The position numbers were made by a program, and so were the translations under genes. Under the pieces are notes generated by a model. That model was not told the origin of the DNA and ran no database searches. It saw nothing but the letters and a program-made list of their open reading frames with translations. From contig CAJHNH020002582.1 in the NCBI GenBank assembly GCA_905116865.2, forward strand, positions 1-64,000: DNA of 64,000 nt. Reading direction: 5' to 3'. This document shows positions 18,201-27,599 of the stretch, piece after piece. Origin of the DNA: Candidula unifasciata (Eukaryota; Mollusca; Gastropoda; Stylommatophora; Geomitridae). Position 1 is the stretch's first letter. Each line of letters begins with the position of its first letter.

Positions 18201-21200
18201 TAAATATATTGATAAAATAAAAAATAAAATTTTTTTGGTCAGCACAGTTTGTGGCATACTTTCCTCATTGTTTTATTTTAAAAAAAAACATTTCCATGGC
18301 TACTTGACTAGAACAAAATGGGTTTAGAAATAAAGTTTATGGGAAAATAAAGAAAATAGTTTTTGTGTGCTAATCTGCAGTTTTTGGCATACCTCATTTG
18401 ATGTGTCTGGTATACAAGGAGTTGATGTTGGTATTCTTTCAATCACAGGCTCCTGGAAACCAGATGGGAAGTGCAGCTGTTGGTCAGATGAACCAGATGA
18501 GGCCTCCAGGATCTGGTGGACACATGGCTGCAGGTAGGAGTCTCCTTCTTCTGCTGCTTCTTCTTCTTCATCTTCTTCTTTTTCTTCTTCTTTGGCAGTC
18601 ATTGTCTGCTCTGCTTCTATTCCAGCATGAGGTCATAAACAGGACAGTTTGCTTGAGATCTTCACCTGTCCACCCATAGTTTATCTTGTAGGGATGCTTC
18701 AGCAGTAAACCACAAATCTCCCCCCCCCCCCCCCCCCCCCCCGCTGTCTTTTCCAGAAGTCAAAACCCTCATTTATAGAAAATTAGAAATATTTGAGAAA
18801 ACTAACGCAGGTTAATGCCATGAGAAAGATTTTCCTCAAACACCTAAACAGAACAAGTCATAATTTTTCGCCTATGCACTGGACACTGCAGGCTAAAAAA
18901 ACACTCATACAAATTAGGTATGAGCATGTCTTGCAAGACCTGGCAGATCTGCAAATCATGTGGCCATGCCCAGTTAAACTGACAACTACGCTTTGGGGAA
19001 ATCTAAGAGACCTTGACATCTCAGTCTGTGGCGCACAGTGGATGGAGTGCATGACCAGAGATCACTGAAGAAGAAGTAGGGACCCTCCTGTGGGCCAGAT
19101 TTCCTCTCTCTGACTGGCAAAGTCTGGGCATTACTGTAAGACACTCTGTGGAGTTTGCTTTGATGAGCCACAACCACAGGCAGCAGAGTTAGCAAGACCC
19201 ATTCGATAGAGGAGTGCTCTGAGTTTGCAGTGTACGGTTCTGAGTGTGAACATTTGTCAGACTGCCTTTAATTCCCAGGACTGTACCTGGTACCCATTTG
19301 AGGCTGGGTCAACCTCCTGGTAACCAAGGTCATTTTTCAAAGAAATCTGACTTGATGCAGATTTGAACCTACTATCTTCATATGAATGTCTAGCCACTAC
19401 TGCACGGCTGCTCCCACTTTAAAGTACTAGATAACAAATTCTCACTTACCTTTGTGGATTTCAGGTGTGCATCTGCCTGAAAGGCTAGGAACCAACAGTC
19501 TGCATACAAAAAGTCAGATCTGTAAAACGAATGTGCGTGTACGGTGAACGCAAAGATGAAGAAGAAATTCTCTTTTAACTGTAGTACCTGCCATCCTTGT
19601 GGGAGTTCCAGGGCGCCTTTCAGGGGGAAAACAAGAATAGAATTATCTCCTCCCTCCAAGGACCTGCTACATATAGGTGATGATGATGGATATGTTAATT
19701 TGACTGTCTCCAAAGGGATGTGATAAAGTGGATGATGTATTAATTTGTGGTTATTCGACTCCGTACGTTTGTGGCTGATGTACTGATCTGACTTTCTGTG
19801 GATGACTGCTCATTTTCTATGTCAGCTATGTCTAACGACTCATCATACTATTTTGAAATGAACATTTGACCATTGCAGACCTGGATTATCCCCCCCCCCC
19901 CCCCCCCTCCCGCCCTAATCAGCAAAATGACTAATTGTGAGTTTTGCTGAAACTGGATGTGTTAGGTTGGAAGATGCTTAGCTGTAACCGCAACCAAGCG
20001 TGCTAACTGCTCTTTTAATGACGGATACAGAAAAGTGATCTGCCTTGAGAATATTGTTACCTTTTTTTCGTTTAAATGTGTCTGACAGGACCAATGAGTA
20101 ACCAGGGCTATGGGCAACAGCAAGGAAGCTTTGGGGTACAGAAGCAAAGTATGATGGGCCAACAGCCGATGATGTCACAAACCAGCCAATGATGCCTCAG
20201 AACCAACCTATGATGTCCCAGAACCAACCAATGATGTCACAGAACCAACCAATGATGTCCCAGAACCAACCAATGATGTCCCAGAACCAACCAATGATGT
20301 CGCAGAACCAACCAATGATGTCGCAGAACCAGCCAATGATGGCGCAGCAGCAGCCTATGATATCACAGCAACAGCCAATGATATCACAGAATGGGATGGG
20401 CCAGATGTCCCAGAGCAGCATAGGGCAGAGTGTCAGCCCCATGATGCCTCAGCAACAACAGATGATGCAGCAACAACAGCAGCAGCCCATGATGCCACCC
20501 CAGCAGCCAATGATGACACAGAACCAGCAGATGATGCCTCAGAGTCAGCCTATGATGTCGCAGCATCCATCCGGCATGGCACAGAGTTCGAACCCTGCGA
20601 TGATGCCATCTGGGCCTAATCAGATGATGGGTGCTCGGCCAGGTGGTCAGCAGGGTGGCTACCGCAGAGCTCAACCAGGTAATCATTTCAACCTTCTACT
20701 TTTAGATAATTCACTATCAGTGTATTGAAACAGCTAGCTCCCCCCCCTACAGCATAAGGCAGTACAATCAGCTGGTTGGTTTGAACAACTGACCATAAGT
20801 GCTTCATTCTACTTCTAACTCAAGTCTGAGTCTGAAGTCTCAGCACAGTGCACGAGCTCCGTATCACCGGCGAGAATCCTGAAATACTTTTTATGTGCAC
20901 AATAATACACACGGGCGTCCAATCTTACTACCCATATACCAGGGAAAAATTACTAGAACTGCATGTGAAAAAGTCCCGGCCTGAACCCGGGACTCCAACA
21001 CCTGAGACGGACACCACCCCCACCCCCCAAATAAACAGTCAGCACAAAGAAGCATCTCATACAAAGGATTTACATTCCCACCCCATGCTACTACAAGTGC
21101 CAGACGTGGTCACTGACAACAAACCAGAAAACAAACTATTAACCATGAAAATAAGATGTCTGAGAAAGGCTGCAGGAGTGACCACAAGAGATTAGGTACG

Positions 21201-22464
21201 AGGGCACAGAACCAATTCTAAATTACTTGGAAGTGCCACTGGCATGGAAAGAGTGTTTTACCTTTAGTTACCCACCAAACAATGTGCATCATCACCAATG
21301 TGACAGCAGCCAAAGAAAGGCCCTTTACTTTTGCTATATAATAACACAAACAGCTCTTGTTACAGCATAGCAACCCTTGTGGGTTTGGGGCCCCATTGTG
21401 GGGAGACAAGAATAGACCCACTGCCACTCCAATAAACATGACGTAAGAGTCTACTTATTGAGAGCTTCCTTCGAAGTCGGAGTGCATCTGCCCAAGTGGG
21501 AAGGAACAACCAGCTGCACACAAATAAGCCAGTAAAACAGATGTACGCACAAACTCAGGCCCTGGCATAAAGCCAAAGTCTAAATGGACGAGCAACCAGG
21601 ACCTAACATCAAAACTTACAGCCAGTGAACAAAGAAAAAGAAGAAGTTACAGCTACAAGTACACATTATGGAATTGGTATCATGGCTTTAAAAACAGTGA
21701 TACTAAAGACAGTTTTTTTTTCTGCAGGTCCTCCATACACCAGTCAGCAAGGATACCCTCAGCAGCAGCAGCAGCAACAACAGCAGCAGTTCAGTGCACA
21801 GCAAGGACAGCAGCAAGGATACTCTCAGCCAGTACCAGCTGCTGCCTCGCAGCCGGGCCAGTTTATGAATCAGCAGAGCCCTGGCACCCCTCGAGGCTAT
21901 GCCCCCTACAACAGGCAGCAGGCCATGATGGGGCAGCAGCAGCAGCAAGGCACCATGGCTGGAGGGCAGACCGGGGCACCTCAGATTGGCATGCAGGGAA
22001 ACATGACCGGACAGATGGCTCAGCAAGGCAGTATGGGAGGCCAACAAGGGGACATGGGCCAGAAGCCGATGACCAGCACACAGGGAAGCATGAGTGGCCA
22101 GATGACCAGCTCTCAGGAAATGGCCGGGCAGATGGGTGGGATGCAGGGGCAGATGAGCGCTGGTCCTCAAGGAGGCATGAGTTCCCCCATGGGGGTATCT
22201 CAGGGGGGAATGCCTAATCCGATGGGTGTTCAGGGCGGTATGCCAAACCAGAACCAGATGGGAGGACAAGGCGGCCAGATGGGTCACATGCAAAGCAGCA
22301 TGGGTGGGCAACTGGGCACCTCTCAGGGCACCATGCCTAATCAGATGTCAGGGCAACAAGGTACAGTAAGCCAAAGTCAGATACCCCAAAATAGCATGGG
22401 TCAGGGTCAGATGGGTGGCCAGATGCAAGGCGGCTATGGAGGTTATAATCAAGGACAGTATTAG
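12226..22464 (+). CDS. SS18: SS18/SYT-family protein (BAF complex subunit), six exons
   Basis: Exons are 12226-12297, 14820-14896, 15662-15743, 18449-18533, 20089-20678 and 21728-22464. All junctions are GT-AG with matching phases. SS18 is a dedicated subunit of the SWI/SNF (BAF) chromatin remodeller in the nucleus. Exons 1-3 encode the conserved N-terminal SNH domain: GIQK, then ILDENTHLIQTISDFQMKGK, then YQQLLHRNLVYLANLADSST. Exons 4-6 encode a Met/Gln/Gly-rich QPGY-type region, ending YGGYNQGQY and a stop. The summed coding length is 1643 bases, one short of a multiple of three. A one-base loss near 20179 in exon 5 breaks the frame. With that base, the protein would be about 547 residues, longer than human SS18 (about 418) because of Gln/Met repeats. 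SS18 versus SS18L1 cannot be separated, since invertebrates usually have one gene. The neighbour PSMA7 is divergent. Confidence 0.92.
12806..13168. mobile_element. Foldback MITE in SS18 intron 1
   Basis: The two ends are inverted over about 95 bases with only a handful of mismatches: left GGCTGTCCTCCAAATAACGG, right its inverse ending GGATAGCC. The interior shares 'atctagtttagc' and 'ctcacgagcagcagctac' with 8282-9070. There is no clear target duplication and no coding capacity. The flanks 12300-12800 and 13170-13630 show nothing else. Confidence 0.85.
13640..14100 (+). mobile_element. LINE family A 3' end
   Basis: Decayed copy. Translatable pieces resemble ELKCYRKIVRIPWTKK and NIKEDWLIN..LSQKLKYFGH. 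It ends 'aaaggacctgctacatgaag' with an ATG-rich tail. Family A has at least eight copies in this window. Confidence 0.8.
14110..14600 (+). mobile_element. LINE family A 3' end
   Basis: The longest open copy, about 99 codons: RACIFPVATYGCESWTISQS, ELKCYRKILRISWTKK, EDWLINSIISQKLKYFGHIK and GRRGRG. This is the C-terminal tail of a LINE reverse transcriptase. It lies in SS18 intron 1, 220 bp before exon 2. Confidence 0.85.
14820..14896 (+). CDS. SS18: SS18 exon 2 (SNH domain)
   Basis: 77 bases, phase 0 in and phase 2 out. Acceptor CCGTCCTAG and donor GTGAGT. It encodes ILDENTHLIQTISDFQMKGK and SNECI plus CA of the next Gln. Confidence 0.95.
15003..15420 (+). mobile_element. LINE family A fragment inserted into a LINE family B fragment
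   Basis: 15003-15045 and 15320-15420 match two adjoining parts of the family B element at 44425-44540 ('ggtgaattacagatgcgtag' and 'cctctactacaatataaagg'). Between them sits a family A 3' end (KDLNFKEDWLINSILSQKLK … 'gacctgctacatgatgaa'). This is a nested insertion inside SS18 intron 2. Confidence 0.8.
15415..15620 (-). mobile_element. LINE 3' fragment related to 9857-11030
   Basis: Shares 'tatgccttgtatggcttcac', 'gtgggtaaaccatttgattt' and 'aattggttctgtgcc' with the C-terminal part of the RT element at 10020-10207. It ends 40 bp before SS18 exon 3. Confidence 0.75.
15662..15743 (+). CDS. SS18: SS18 exon 3 (SNH domain)
   Basis: 82 bases, phase 2 in and 0 out. Acceptor TTCTATTGCAG and donor GTATGT. 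It encodes YQQLLHRNLVYLANLADSST and NVHALLP. This matches the vertebrate YQQ.LH.NLVYLA..AD block closely. Confidence 0.95.
15985..16180 (+). mobile_element. T1 SINE
   Basis: The head 'gtagtatagtggctagaggc' resembles a tRNA A box region. The body ends 'gtttggtctataaaaatata'. 16180-17060 in SS18 intron 3 shows no gene or recognised repeat. Confidence 0.6.
17060..17425. repeat. Inverted pair of a dispersed repeat
   Basis: 17340-17425 has 'gcaataaattgtgcaatcta' then 'ttgtttgtgtcttccttgtt', matched on the plus strand at 52470-52550. 17085-17170 holds the inverse ('gaacaaagaagacacagata'), extending to 'gcaatgtttccccat', which the 52-kb copy also has. Confidence 0.65.
17850..18070 (-). mobile_element. 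LINE 3' fragment
   Basis: Minus strand reads GHVMRKRALDNIVTTGMITG then RRGRGRQREMMVDDFRQWH, a LINE reverse transcriptase C-terminal tail. It lies in SS18 intron 3. Confidence 0.75.
18449..18533 (+). CDS. SS18: SS18 exon 4
   Basis: 85 bases, phase 0 in and 1 out. Acceptor TTTCAATCACAG and donor GTAGGA. It encodes APGNQMGSAAVGQMNQMRPP and GSGGHMAA. Vertebrate SS18 also continues LLPAP at this point. Confidence 0.88.
18719..18742 (+). repeat. C homopolymer, about 22-24 nt
   Basis: Pure C run in SS18 intron 4. Similar runs are at 19891-19907 and 22755-22773. Confidence 0.9.
18785..19080 (+). mobile_element. LINE family N fragment (region after RNase H)
   Basis: Aligns with 50485-50700: HLNRTSHNF… then 'tatgcactggacactgcagg' (the 50-kb copy has CFGHCRHNNHSYKLG). 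It ends with 'gggaaatctaagagaccttg', also present near 51150. No intact frame. Confidence 0.6.
19265..19415 (-). mobile_element. T1 SINE, minus strand
   Basis: Contains 'gactgtacctggtacccatt' and 'aggctgggtcaacctcctgg', matching 605-845 and 23355-23615. Confidence 0.6.
19463..19570 (+). mobile_element. S1 fragment
   Basis: 3' half of S1 ('gtgcatctgcctgaaaggct', 'accaacagtctgcatac') with the AAGATGAAGAAGAA tail. Confidence 0.65.
19660..19892 (+). repeat. Duplicate of SS18 intron 1 end (14585-14822) in intron 4
   Basis: Starting from the LINE tail 'aaggacctgctacat', the sequence tracks 14585-14819 through 'ttacggctgatgtactgatc'-like, 'ctgctcattttctat' and 'gaacatttgaccatt'. It diverges exactly around the exon 2 start ('gtcctagattctc' there, 'gacctggattatc' here). 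It is shorter by one internal deletion, then runs into a C homopolymer at 19891. Confidence 0.8.
20089..20678 (+). CDS. SS18: SS18 exon 5 (QPMMSQN repeats) with one-base frameshift
   Basis: Acceptor TGTCTGACAG and donor GTAATC, phase 1 in and nominally 1 out. It starts GPMSNQGYGQQQGSFGVQKQ in one frame. At 20175-20182 the sequence reads TCACAAACC where every other unit has TCACAGAACC, so one G is missing. The original frame stops at 20190 (TGA). From there the second frame stays open to the donor and ends GGYRRAQP, just like vertebrate GGYRPTQPG. The next exon continues in that frame. This is either a real null allele or an assembly error next to AAA. Confidence 0.9.
20195..20390 (+). repeat. 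21-bp coding tandem repeat in SS18 exon 5
   Basis: The unit CAGAACCAACCAATGATGTC(C/G) occurs about seven times, giving (QNQPMMS)n, then decays to QQQPMISQ units. The 21-bp period keeps the frame, so copy number can vary without disrupting the protein. Confidence 0.95.
20740..21005 (-). mobile_element. tRNA-related SINE (family T3), minus strand
   Basis: Inverse of 37580-37920. Shared blocks are 'tcacac(a)gggcg', 'accggcgagaatcctgaaat' and 'ataagtgcttcattctactt'. The head carries a B-box-like 'agtcccgggttcagg' (minus strand). It is in SS18 intron 5. Confidence 0.7.
21035..21235 (+). mobile_element. LINE reverse transcriptase C-terminal fragment
   Basis: Translates to LLQVPDVVTDNKPENKLLTM then KIRCLRKAAGVTTRD, matching the 'EIRCLRRAVGVT' stretch of the RT element at 10207-10230. 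It then stops. Confidence 0.75.
21370..21650 (+). mobile_element. S1 copy immediately before SS18 exon 6
   Basis: Nearly full length: 'gtgggtttggggccccattg', 'gagtgcatctgcccaagtgg' and a tail 'gaacaaagaaaaagaagaag'. It ends about 80 bp before the exon 6 acceptor. Confidence 0.8.
21728..22464 (+). CDS. SS18: SS18 exon 6 (QPGY region, stop)
   Basis: 737 bases including TAG. Acceptor TTTTTCTGCAG after a T-rich tract, phase 1 in. It encodes PPYTSQQGYPQQ, a Gln run, then Gly/Met/Gln-rich repeats such as GQMGGMQGQM, and ends GGYNQGQY. The C-terminus parallels the vertebrate YGYDQGQYGNYQQ tail but stops after QGQY. The low-complexity composition is expected for this family. Confidence 0.93.
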
Positions 22465-23350
22465 AATTCAAGTATGCCCCAACTTCAGTCTTCTTACAAT
22501 ATCGGGTTTTAAAAAAAAGTGGGTGCTTTATTAATATCCTACCCCAGACAGGGGGGACAGGTCACGGGACAGTCAAATATTTCAGGGGGTGGTAGATAGG
22601 CTGCATGCAGTTGTGGGACCTAGGCTGCACTCTTGTGGGATGTAGGTGGGTTGGGGTTAGGGTCATTAAAAGCATCAGAAAGCTGGGAAACCTAGTCTTA
22701 CCACCCTCTAAAATGTTGCGGACTGTCCTGTGACATCATCTGGGGTAGGATATTACCCCCCCCCCCCCCCCCCCAAAGTCCTACATGTGGTTATTTAAGG
22801 TAGATTTTTATATAAGTGTAAGTGGTCCCATGGTTTTGTGGTTAGTGAATTCATTTGACCTTTTCTTCTGGCGATCGCAGTCTGATTTACACCAACAGAC
22901 AAGTTAGTATAATAAAATTGGCTGTTTTTTTAGGAGCTCCATTTTAGTTTCTAAACAACTGTGAGTGCAGTGTTGACTCACTGGGTCAGTATTCCCTTCT
23001 TAATGGGCTGTACTCGGCACATTCTTGCGGGACATCTTCTGCAGTTTTGCACATGGACACAGTGGTGACCTACTTAGCTGAAGCCTGTGCATATGCTTGT
23101 TAATTTTGTTATAGCCTGTCCTGAGTCTTGGAAGATGTTCACTGGCCAAGCTGGTCAAGTAAGTAATACATTTAACAATTTCATGATCCATATGTAATGG
23201 TTTCTTTTTTTGTGTCGTGATAGACATTGGTTTATTTTAAAAAAAAATAATTCTTGTGGTTTTTGGACACTATTACGAGAGTCATACTGTGGAAGAGATT
23301 GAGGTTTTACGTGTAATATCCCAAAAGAAAGCAGTGGTTACGCTGTAAGC
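22465..23350. other. SS18 3' flank, no gene seen
   Basis: Holds the probable SS18 3' UTR, a C homopolymer at 22755-22773 and a candidate AATAAA. 22920-23350 has nothing recognised. Confidence 0.5.
22911..22916 (+). terminator. Candidate polyadenylation signal for SS18
   Basis: AATAAA lies 447 bp after the stop codon. The 3' end itself cannot be proven from sequence. Confidence 0.4.
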
Positions 23351-23354
23351 AAAA

Positions 23355-23615
23355 GGCCCTTTTCCATGCCAACAGGCGTATTGGCATATAGGGCTAGATC
23401 TATATTTTATAGACCTATCAGCACTGGGTGGGAGATGTGGTCAGCATCACGCCGGTCACCTTTACTTCCCAGGGTTTTACCTGGTACCCTTTTAAGGCTG
23501 GGTCGACCTGAGAGCCGAGTAAAAAAAAAAAAGTTTGGCTCCACGAAGACCTAAACCCATGACCTTTAGATCTGCAGGCGAGTGTTTAGCCACTACACCA
23601 TGCCGGCTGTCACTG
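23355..23615 (-). mobile_element. T1 SINE, minus strand
   Basis: Full-length: 'gcccttttccatgccaacag', 'catcacgccggtcaccttta', then an inverted tRNA-like head ('tttagccactacaccatgcc'). A partial plus-strand T1 piece follows at 23660-23785. Confidence 0.7.
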
Positions 23616-23814
23616 TAGCTAGCATTTGTTGGGAAGACGGCACATAATTTTTCTTGTTGTTAGTGATCTAGGCCTGACTAAAATTGGTATCAGGAATTGC
23701 ACTGAGAACTAACAGTCAGTTGTATGATTTTGACCGCATCACCCATCTGGTGCCAGTTTGTCTATAAACAGTATGTCTGTGGTGCCCTGTGAGCCACTGT
23801 GGTCATTTTCCTCT

Positions 23815-24040
23815 CCTTCTTAGCGTTCACCAGCGGACAGTTATGGTTGTTCCTCCACTCTTGAACTTTGGTCTGTGCGCAGATCTGGCTTATTTGTATG
23901 GAGACTTGTTTCTTTGGCTCTCGGGCAGATGTGCTCAGACTTTAAAAGAAGCTCCCCTAATTAGTTGTCTCCTACGACATATTTATAGGGGCAGGTGACC
24001 TACTTTTTGTTCTGCATGAGTTTACAGCAAGTGAACGAAC
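23815..24040 (-). mobile_element. S1, minus strand
   Basis: Diverged inverse copy: 'gttgttcctccac', 'ctctcgggcagatgtgctca', 'agctcccctaattag'. Confidence 0.65.
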
Positions 24041-24271
24041 AAAAAAAAGTACAAATTTTATTTTCAAAGAATTAAGAAATTGGCACAAATATTCTGCCCT
24101 TCTAGTCTCCGTCCTTTCATCCATCATTTCATTCAGTCATCAGGTAATAGAAATAGAACACTAAGATGAAGAAAATTCTCTTTTCCTTTGGTAAATATTT
24201 AAATCTGTTCAGTATGTTTCAGTATTCCTGACTATTTTTTAATTTCTTTAAAATGTTTTCACTGCAAAAAT

Positions 24272-24365
24272 GTAGCACTGTTTAGAGCAGTGTAGGACAT
24301 GGTTCTGAATGAACAAATGTAGCACTGTTTAGAGCAGTGTAGGACATGGTTCTGAATGAACAAAT
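24272..24365 (+). repeat. 47-bp perfect tandem duplication
   Basis: 'gtagcactgtttagagcagt' through 'ctgaatgaacaaat' occurs twice back to back, identical by eye. Confidence 0.9.
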
Positions 24366-24540
24366 GTGGCATGGGAGGACACCAAGCATCAGCACGCCAC
24401 TATTGCAGGGACCTACATGGCTATACTGTCCAAGATATATACAGGAGTGCGAGGAAATAAAAGAGCAGATTTTCTGGCTACAAAAGTGATAGCAATGGAA
24501 CACTCAGACTGGACAAAGGAGATTCTAATTTTTCTAATTC
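24366..24540 (+). mobile_element. LINE RNase H fragment
   Basis: Translates to YTGVRGNKRADFLATKV. This corresponds to the 'G..GNE.AD.LA' motif of retroelement RNase H, seen better at 50990-51060 (-). Partly decayed. Confidence 0.6.
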
Positions 24541-24854
24541 TCTTACATTGACCACTTTCAGCTAGGTCAGATCACATTTCTGCTCTCTTTCCTGTCTGCT
24601 ATATTTGTGGTGACGTTTCTGGTCTCGATCTCATTTGGTTTTGAATTGTGTTCAGTATTTGTCGCTTTCTATTTGTTGTGGTTTCCGCTCGATTGTCTGC
24701 TTTCGTAATTTGGCTGGCCCTGTGCTGCGCTCCAGATCATTGGATGTTGAATCGATTTTGTGTGGAATTCATTGGCTGTTTGAAGGAGACATTCTTAGGA
24801 CCATTTATGAATACTGATGGGAGTCATGAGATTAGCTGAAATAACATGTGTAAG

Positions 24855-25045
24855 AATATGGGAGAAATAATGACATCTTGAAAGATCTGAACATCAGATA
24901 AGACTGGCTAATAAAAAGCATCCTGTCTCTGAAGCTGAAATATTTTGGTCGTATCAAGCGCCACGACGGATTGGACAAAATTACAGCCGAAGGCATGGTA
25001 CCAGGAAGGAGGGGCAGGGGCTGACCAACATGAAGATGGGCCCTA
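24855..25045 (+). mobile_element. LINE family A 3' end
   Basis: 'gacatcttgaaagatctgaa', 'gctgaaatattttggtcgta', 'ggtaccaggaaggaggggca'. Both ends are truncated. Confidence 0.8.
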
Positions 25046-25167
25046 TGGGTATTCCCAGTGTTCCGTGATGTCATTTCTCAAATCAGTAACCCTTACAGGG
25101 GAATCTTGAGACTGAACTATTAGGGCCACATGGTTAGTGCAGTAGTTGGCATGCACTATGCAGGTTG

Positions 25168-25770
25168 GGGGGGGGGGGGGGGGGGAGTATGTAAGGATCC
25201 TTTGTGTGCATTTTCCAATACATTGTAAAAGTTGGTGTTCATTTCTGTTAGGTTGCTCCTGATGATGTCGATCCATCTCTTGCGTGGTCTTCCCCTTGGT
25301 CTGTGTTCATTATATTTCTTCAGCGTGGCTCTCTGTGGCAGTTGGTACCAGGTCATTTTCATCAGGTGGCCAAACCTCATTTTTTGTTTTTTAATGAACT
25401 GTATGACTGGTCTTTTTCTAATTTCTTCATTCCTGATTTTATCTCTTCTTATCACACCAGCAGCTCTCCTAAGACATCTCATCTCTGTTGTTAAGATCTT
25501 CAGCTCATTACTTGTGGTAAAGGTCCATGTTTGGCACTGGTAGCACGATGTCAGCCAAAAAATGGTTCTTATGAGATTTGCTTTGGTTGACAGTGGTATC
25601 TTTCTTTGCATCAAAAGCGGTGTTAATTGTCCCATAAACTGATTTGCTTTCACACATCGTATGTTGATTTCTCTATCCATTCTTCCATCTGAGGTGAAAA
25701 ATGACCCTAGATATTCAAATTCGCTCAGTTGTTTTATTTCTGTGTAACTGGTATACAATTTGTCGCATTT
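25168..25770 (-). mobile_element. LINE family C reverse transcriptase tail, preceded by an 18-nt G tract
   Basis: About 190 codons open on the minus strand: FEYLGSFFTSDGRMDREINI, CYQCQTWTFTT, EMRCLRRAAGVIRRDKIRNE, then MRFGHLMKMTW and RPRGRPRKRWIDIIRSNL. These are the RT C-terminal and thumb-like regions of a non-LTR element, without the FADD box. The G run is at 25168-25185. It is a separate subfamily from 9857-11030. Confidence 0.85.
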
Positions 25771-25969
25771 GTTGGGAGACTGAACACATCAGGGTTTACC
25801 AAAAGAGCAATGATATTTGATTCTGTAAATGTTCAGTGTCTGTGTTTATGTGAATGTATTCTGTATAAATGTTAGGGCATGTTTCGTTGTTGTACTGCTT
25901 ACCTTTCATGTACCAATAAATACAATAAAATAAAAGACCTATGTATTTTTCTGTTGATGTATGAATGAA

Positions 25970-26330
25970 TGGATCCAGCTTGGACATCACTGCACTTGGG
26001 ACATTCCTACTTGTGCTCCATCTCCTTCTTCAGTAGTCCACAGAGAGTCGACATGATAATTGTACCAGCTGCAACCTGATTATCGGCTGCCTTTCCCTCC
26101 CCCTGTGTTGGATATCTTCTAGAACCCCTTGTCCCCCTATGTTGAATTAGTCTTTCAGTGTATGAATTCTCTGTCTGTTTTGTTGCACTATCCATTCAAT
26201 CCTATAGAGCCTTCTCTACATCTTTTTGTTTTTTCTATTCATAAAGTAGTTCACTGCCCAGAAGAGTGGCAGCAGCCAGTCTGTCAGTCTGCTCATTACT
26301 CTGCACACCAAAATATCAAGGACAGAAAAT
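25970..26330 (-). mobile_element. LINE family N fragment
   Basis: 'cttgggacattcctacttgt', 'ttcttcagtagtccac', then 'gagtggcagcagccagtctg', which is also at 49560-49590. Orientation follows the family. Confidence 0.6.
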
Positions 26331-26339
26331 CTGTTATGT

Positions 26340-26535
26340 GCTCCTTCTTCTTCTTCTTCTTGTTCACCGGCTGTGAATTCCGGCGGTAAGTCGCGGTTGT
26401 TCGTCCAAAATAGACTTTTGGCTTTTACCTTGACCTGAGTTTTGCGTGTACATCCGTTTTACTGGCTTTTTTGTTCGCAGTTCTCGTTCCCCGCCTCTCC
26501 GGCAGATGTACTCTGACTTCGGAGGAAATGTGCTG
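26340..26535 (-). mobile_element. S1, minus strand
   Basis: Inverse copy starting with the tail CTTCTTCTTCTTCTTGTTCACCGG, then 'cggttgttcgtccaaaatag' and 'cgcctctccggcagatgtac'. Confidence 0.75.
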
Positions 26536-26754
26536 GTTGTCAGCACTTGAAGACGATTGTCAGATCTCAGGATGTTTGCATAATGTTTATTATTATGGCC
26601 CGTTAACGACGTCTTATTTCGGAAACTGAAGAGGATGCAGATGTGCTGAAGCACACATGGTGAGGCACCAGGGTTTGAGCTCAAGGTCTATCGACACCTC
26701 TCCACAGTCATCCTAGAAACAGGTTCCCAACTGAGAGCCTGGTCAATGTAGATA

Positions 26755-26935
26755 AAATCCATATTTCCTTCGAAGTTGGAGTGCATCTGCCTGACAGGCA
26801 AAGAAACCAACAGTCTGCAAACAATTAAACCATACATGTCAAAAGGATTTGCATGCAGAACTTAAATCCTGGAACAAAAGCAAAGTTTGGAAGTGGTCAA
26901 ATAAACAGGACTTTGTGTAAGAGTTTATAACACTG
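26755..26935 (+). mobile_element. S1 3' half
   Basis: 'cgaagttggagtgcatctgc' through 'gtggtcaaataaacaggact'. No GAA tail. Confidence 0.65.
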
Positions 26936-26939
26936 ATCA

Positions 26940-27145
26940 TCCTCTTGCGGGATGCAATTTTCTGTTATTTTGAACCCCCACTCTGGCTCTTGTCAGGGGC
27001 CGCAATATAGCTCGGCCATAACTATGGTTTAATAGCTGAGCGCGGTTTCAGGGACCTCTCCACAGGTGATCCTCATCCACATGGTGGCACTTTGTGTCAT
27101 CGGGTGTTTATCGCTTGTATGATGTCCTAGTGGGGTAAAATGTAC
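26940..27145 (-). mobile_element. Family V repeat, minus strand
   Basis: Inverse of 8045-8250: 'ttgaacccccactctggctc', 'cctctccacaggtgatcctc', 'gtgtcatcgggtgtttatcg'. Confidence 0.75.
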
Positions 27146-27599
27146 TACTACTGTAAGAGTTTTACAGCGGGTAAACCTGATGAAGGGGGAAACTGTTGTA
27201 TATGGTGTGTTTTAAAATGACTAGACTTTTTTAAATGAATTATTTGCACACCATAGTTAAAATTTGTGACATTAAAGAGCTTCTGCATCGACACAGAATG
27301 ACAGTAGCCATTGCTGTCCATCAAGCAATGGATCACAAACTGTTCCTTCCCACAACGCTTATTGGCAGAAGTGGAAACTAATGAATTCAATTTGTGTATT
27401 ACATCATATTTAAAGTGCCATATAACCGTTAGTTTAGAATGTCACTGCTGAGTGCCGGTGTTTTAGTAACTGATCTTAGCTATAATGATGTTGATTATTG
27501 AAACAAGTATTTTTAGTTGGGCATGTGTTCCTTTATGGCGGCTGGTATTGGAATGTGGTTGTTCAATTTATGATGCCATTTTCTAATACCGTTAGCAAT

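Noticed and set aside
20197..20686. Long antisense frames across SS18 exon 5
   Set aside because: Shadows of the 21-bp coding repeat on the sense strand.
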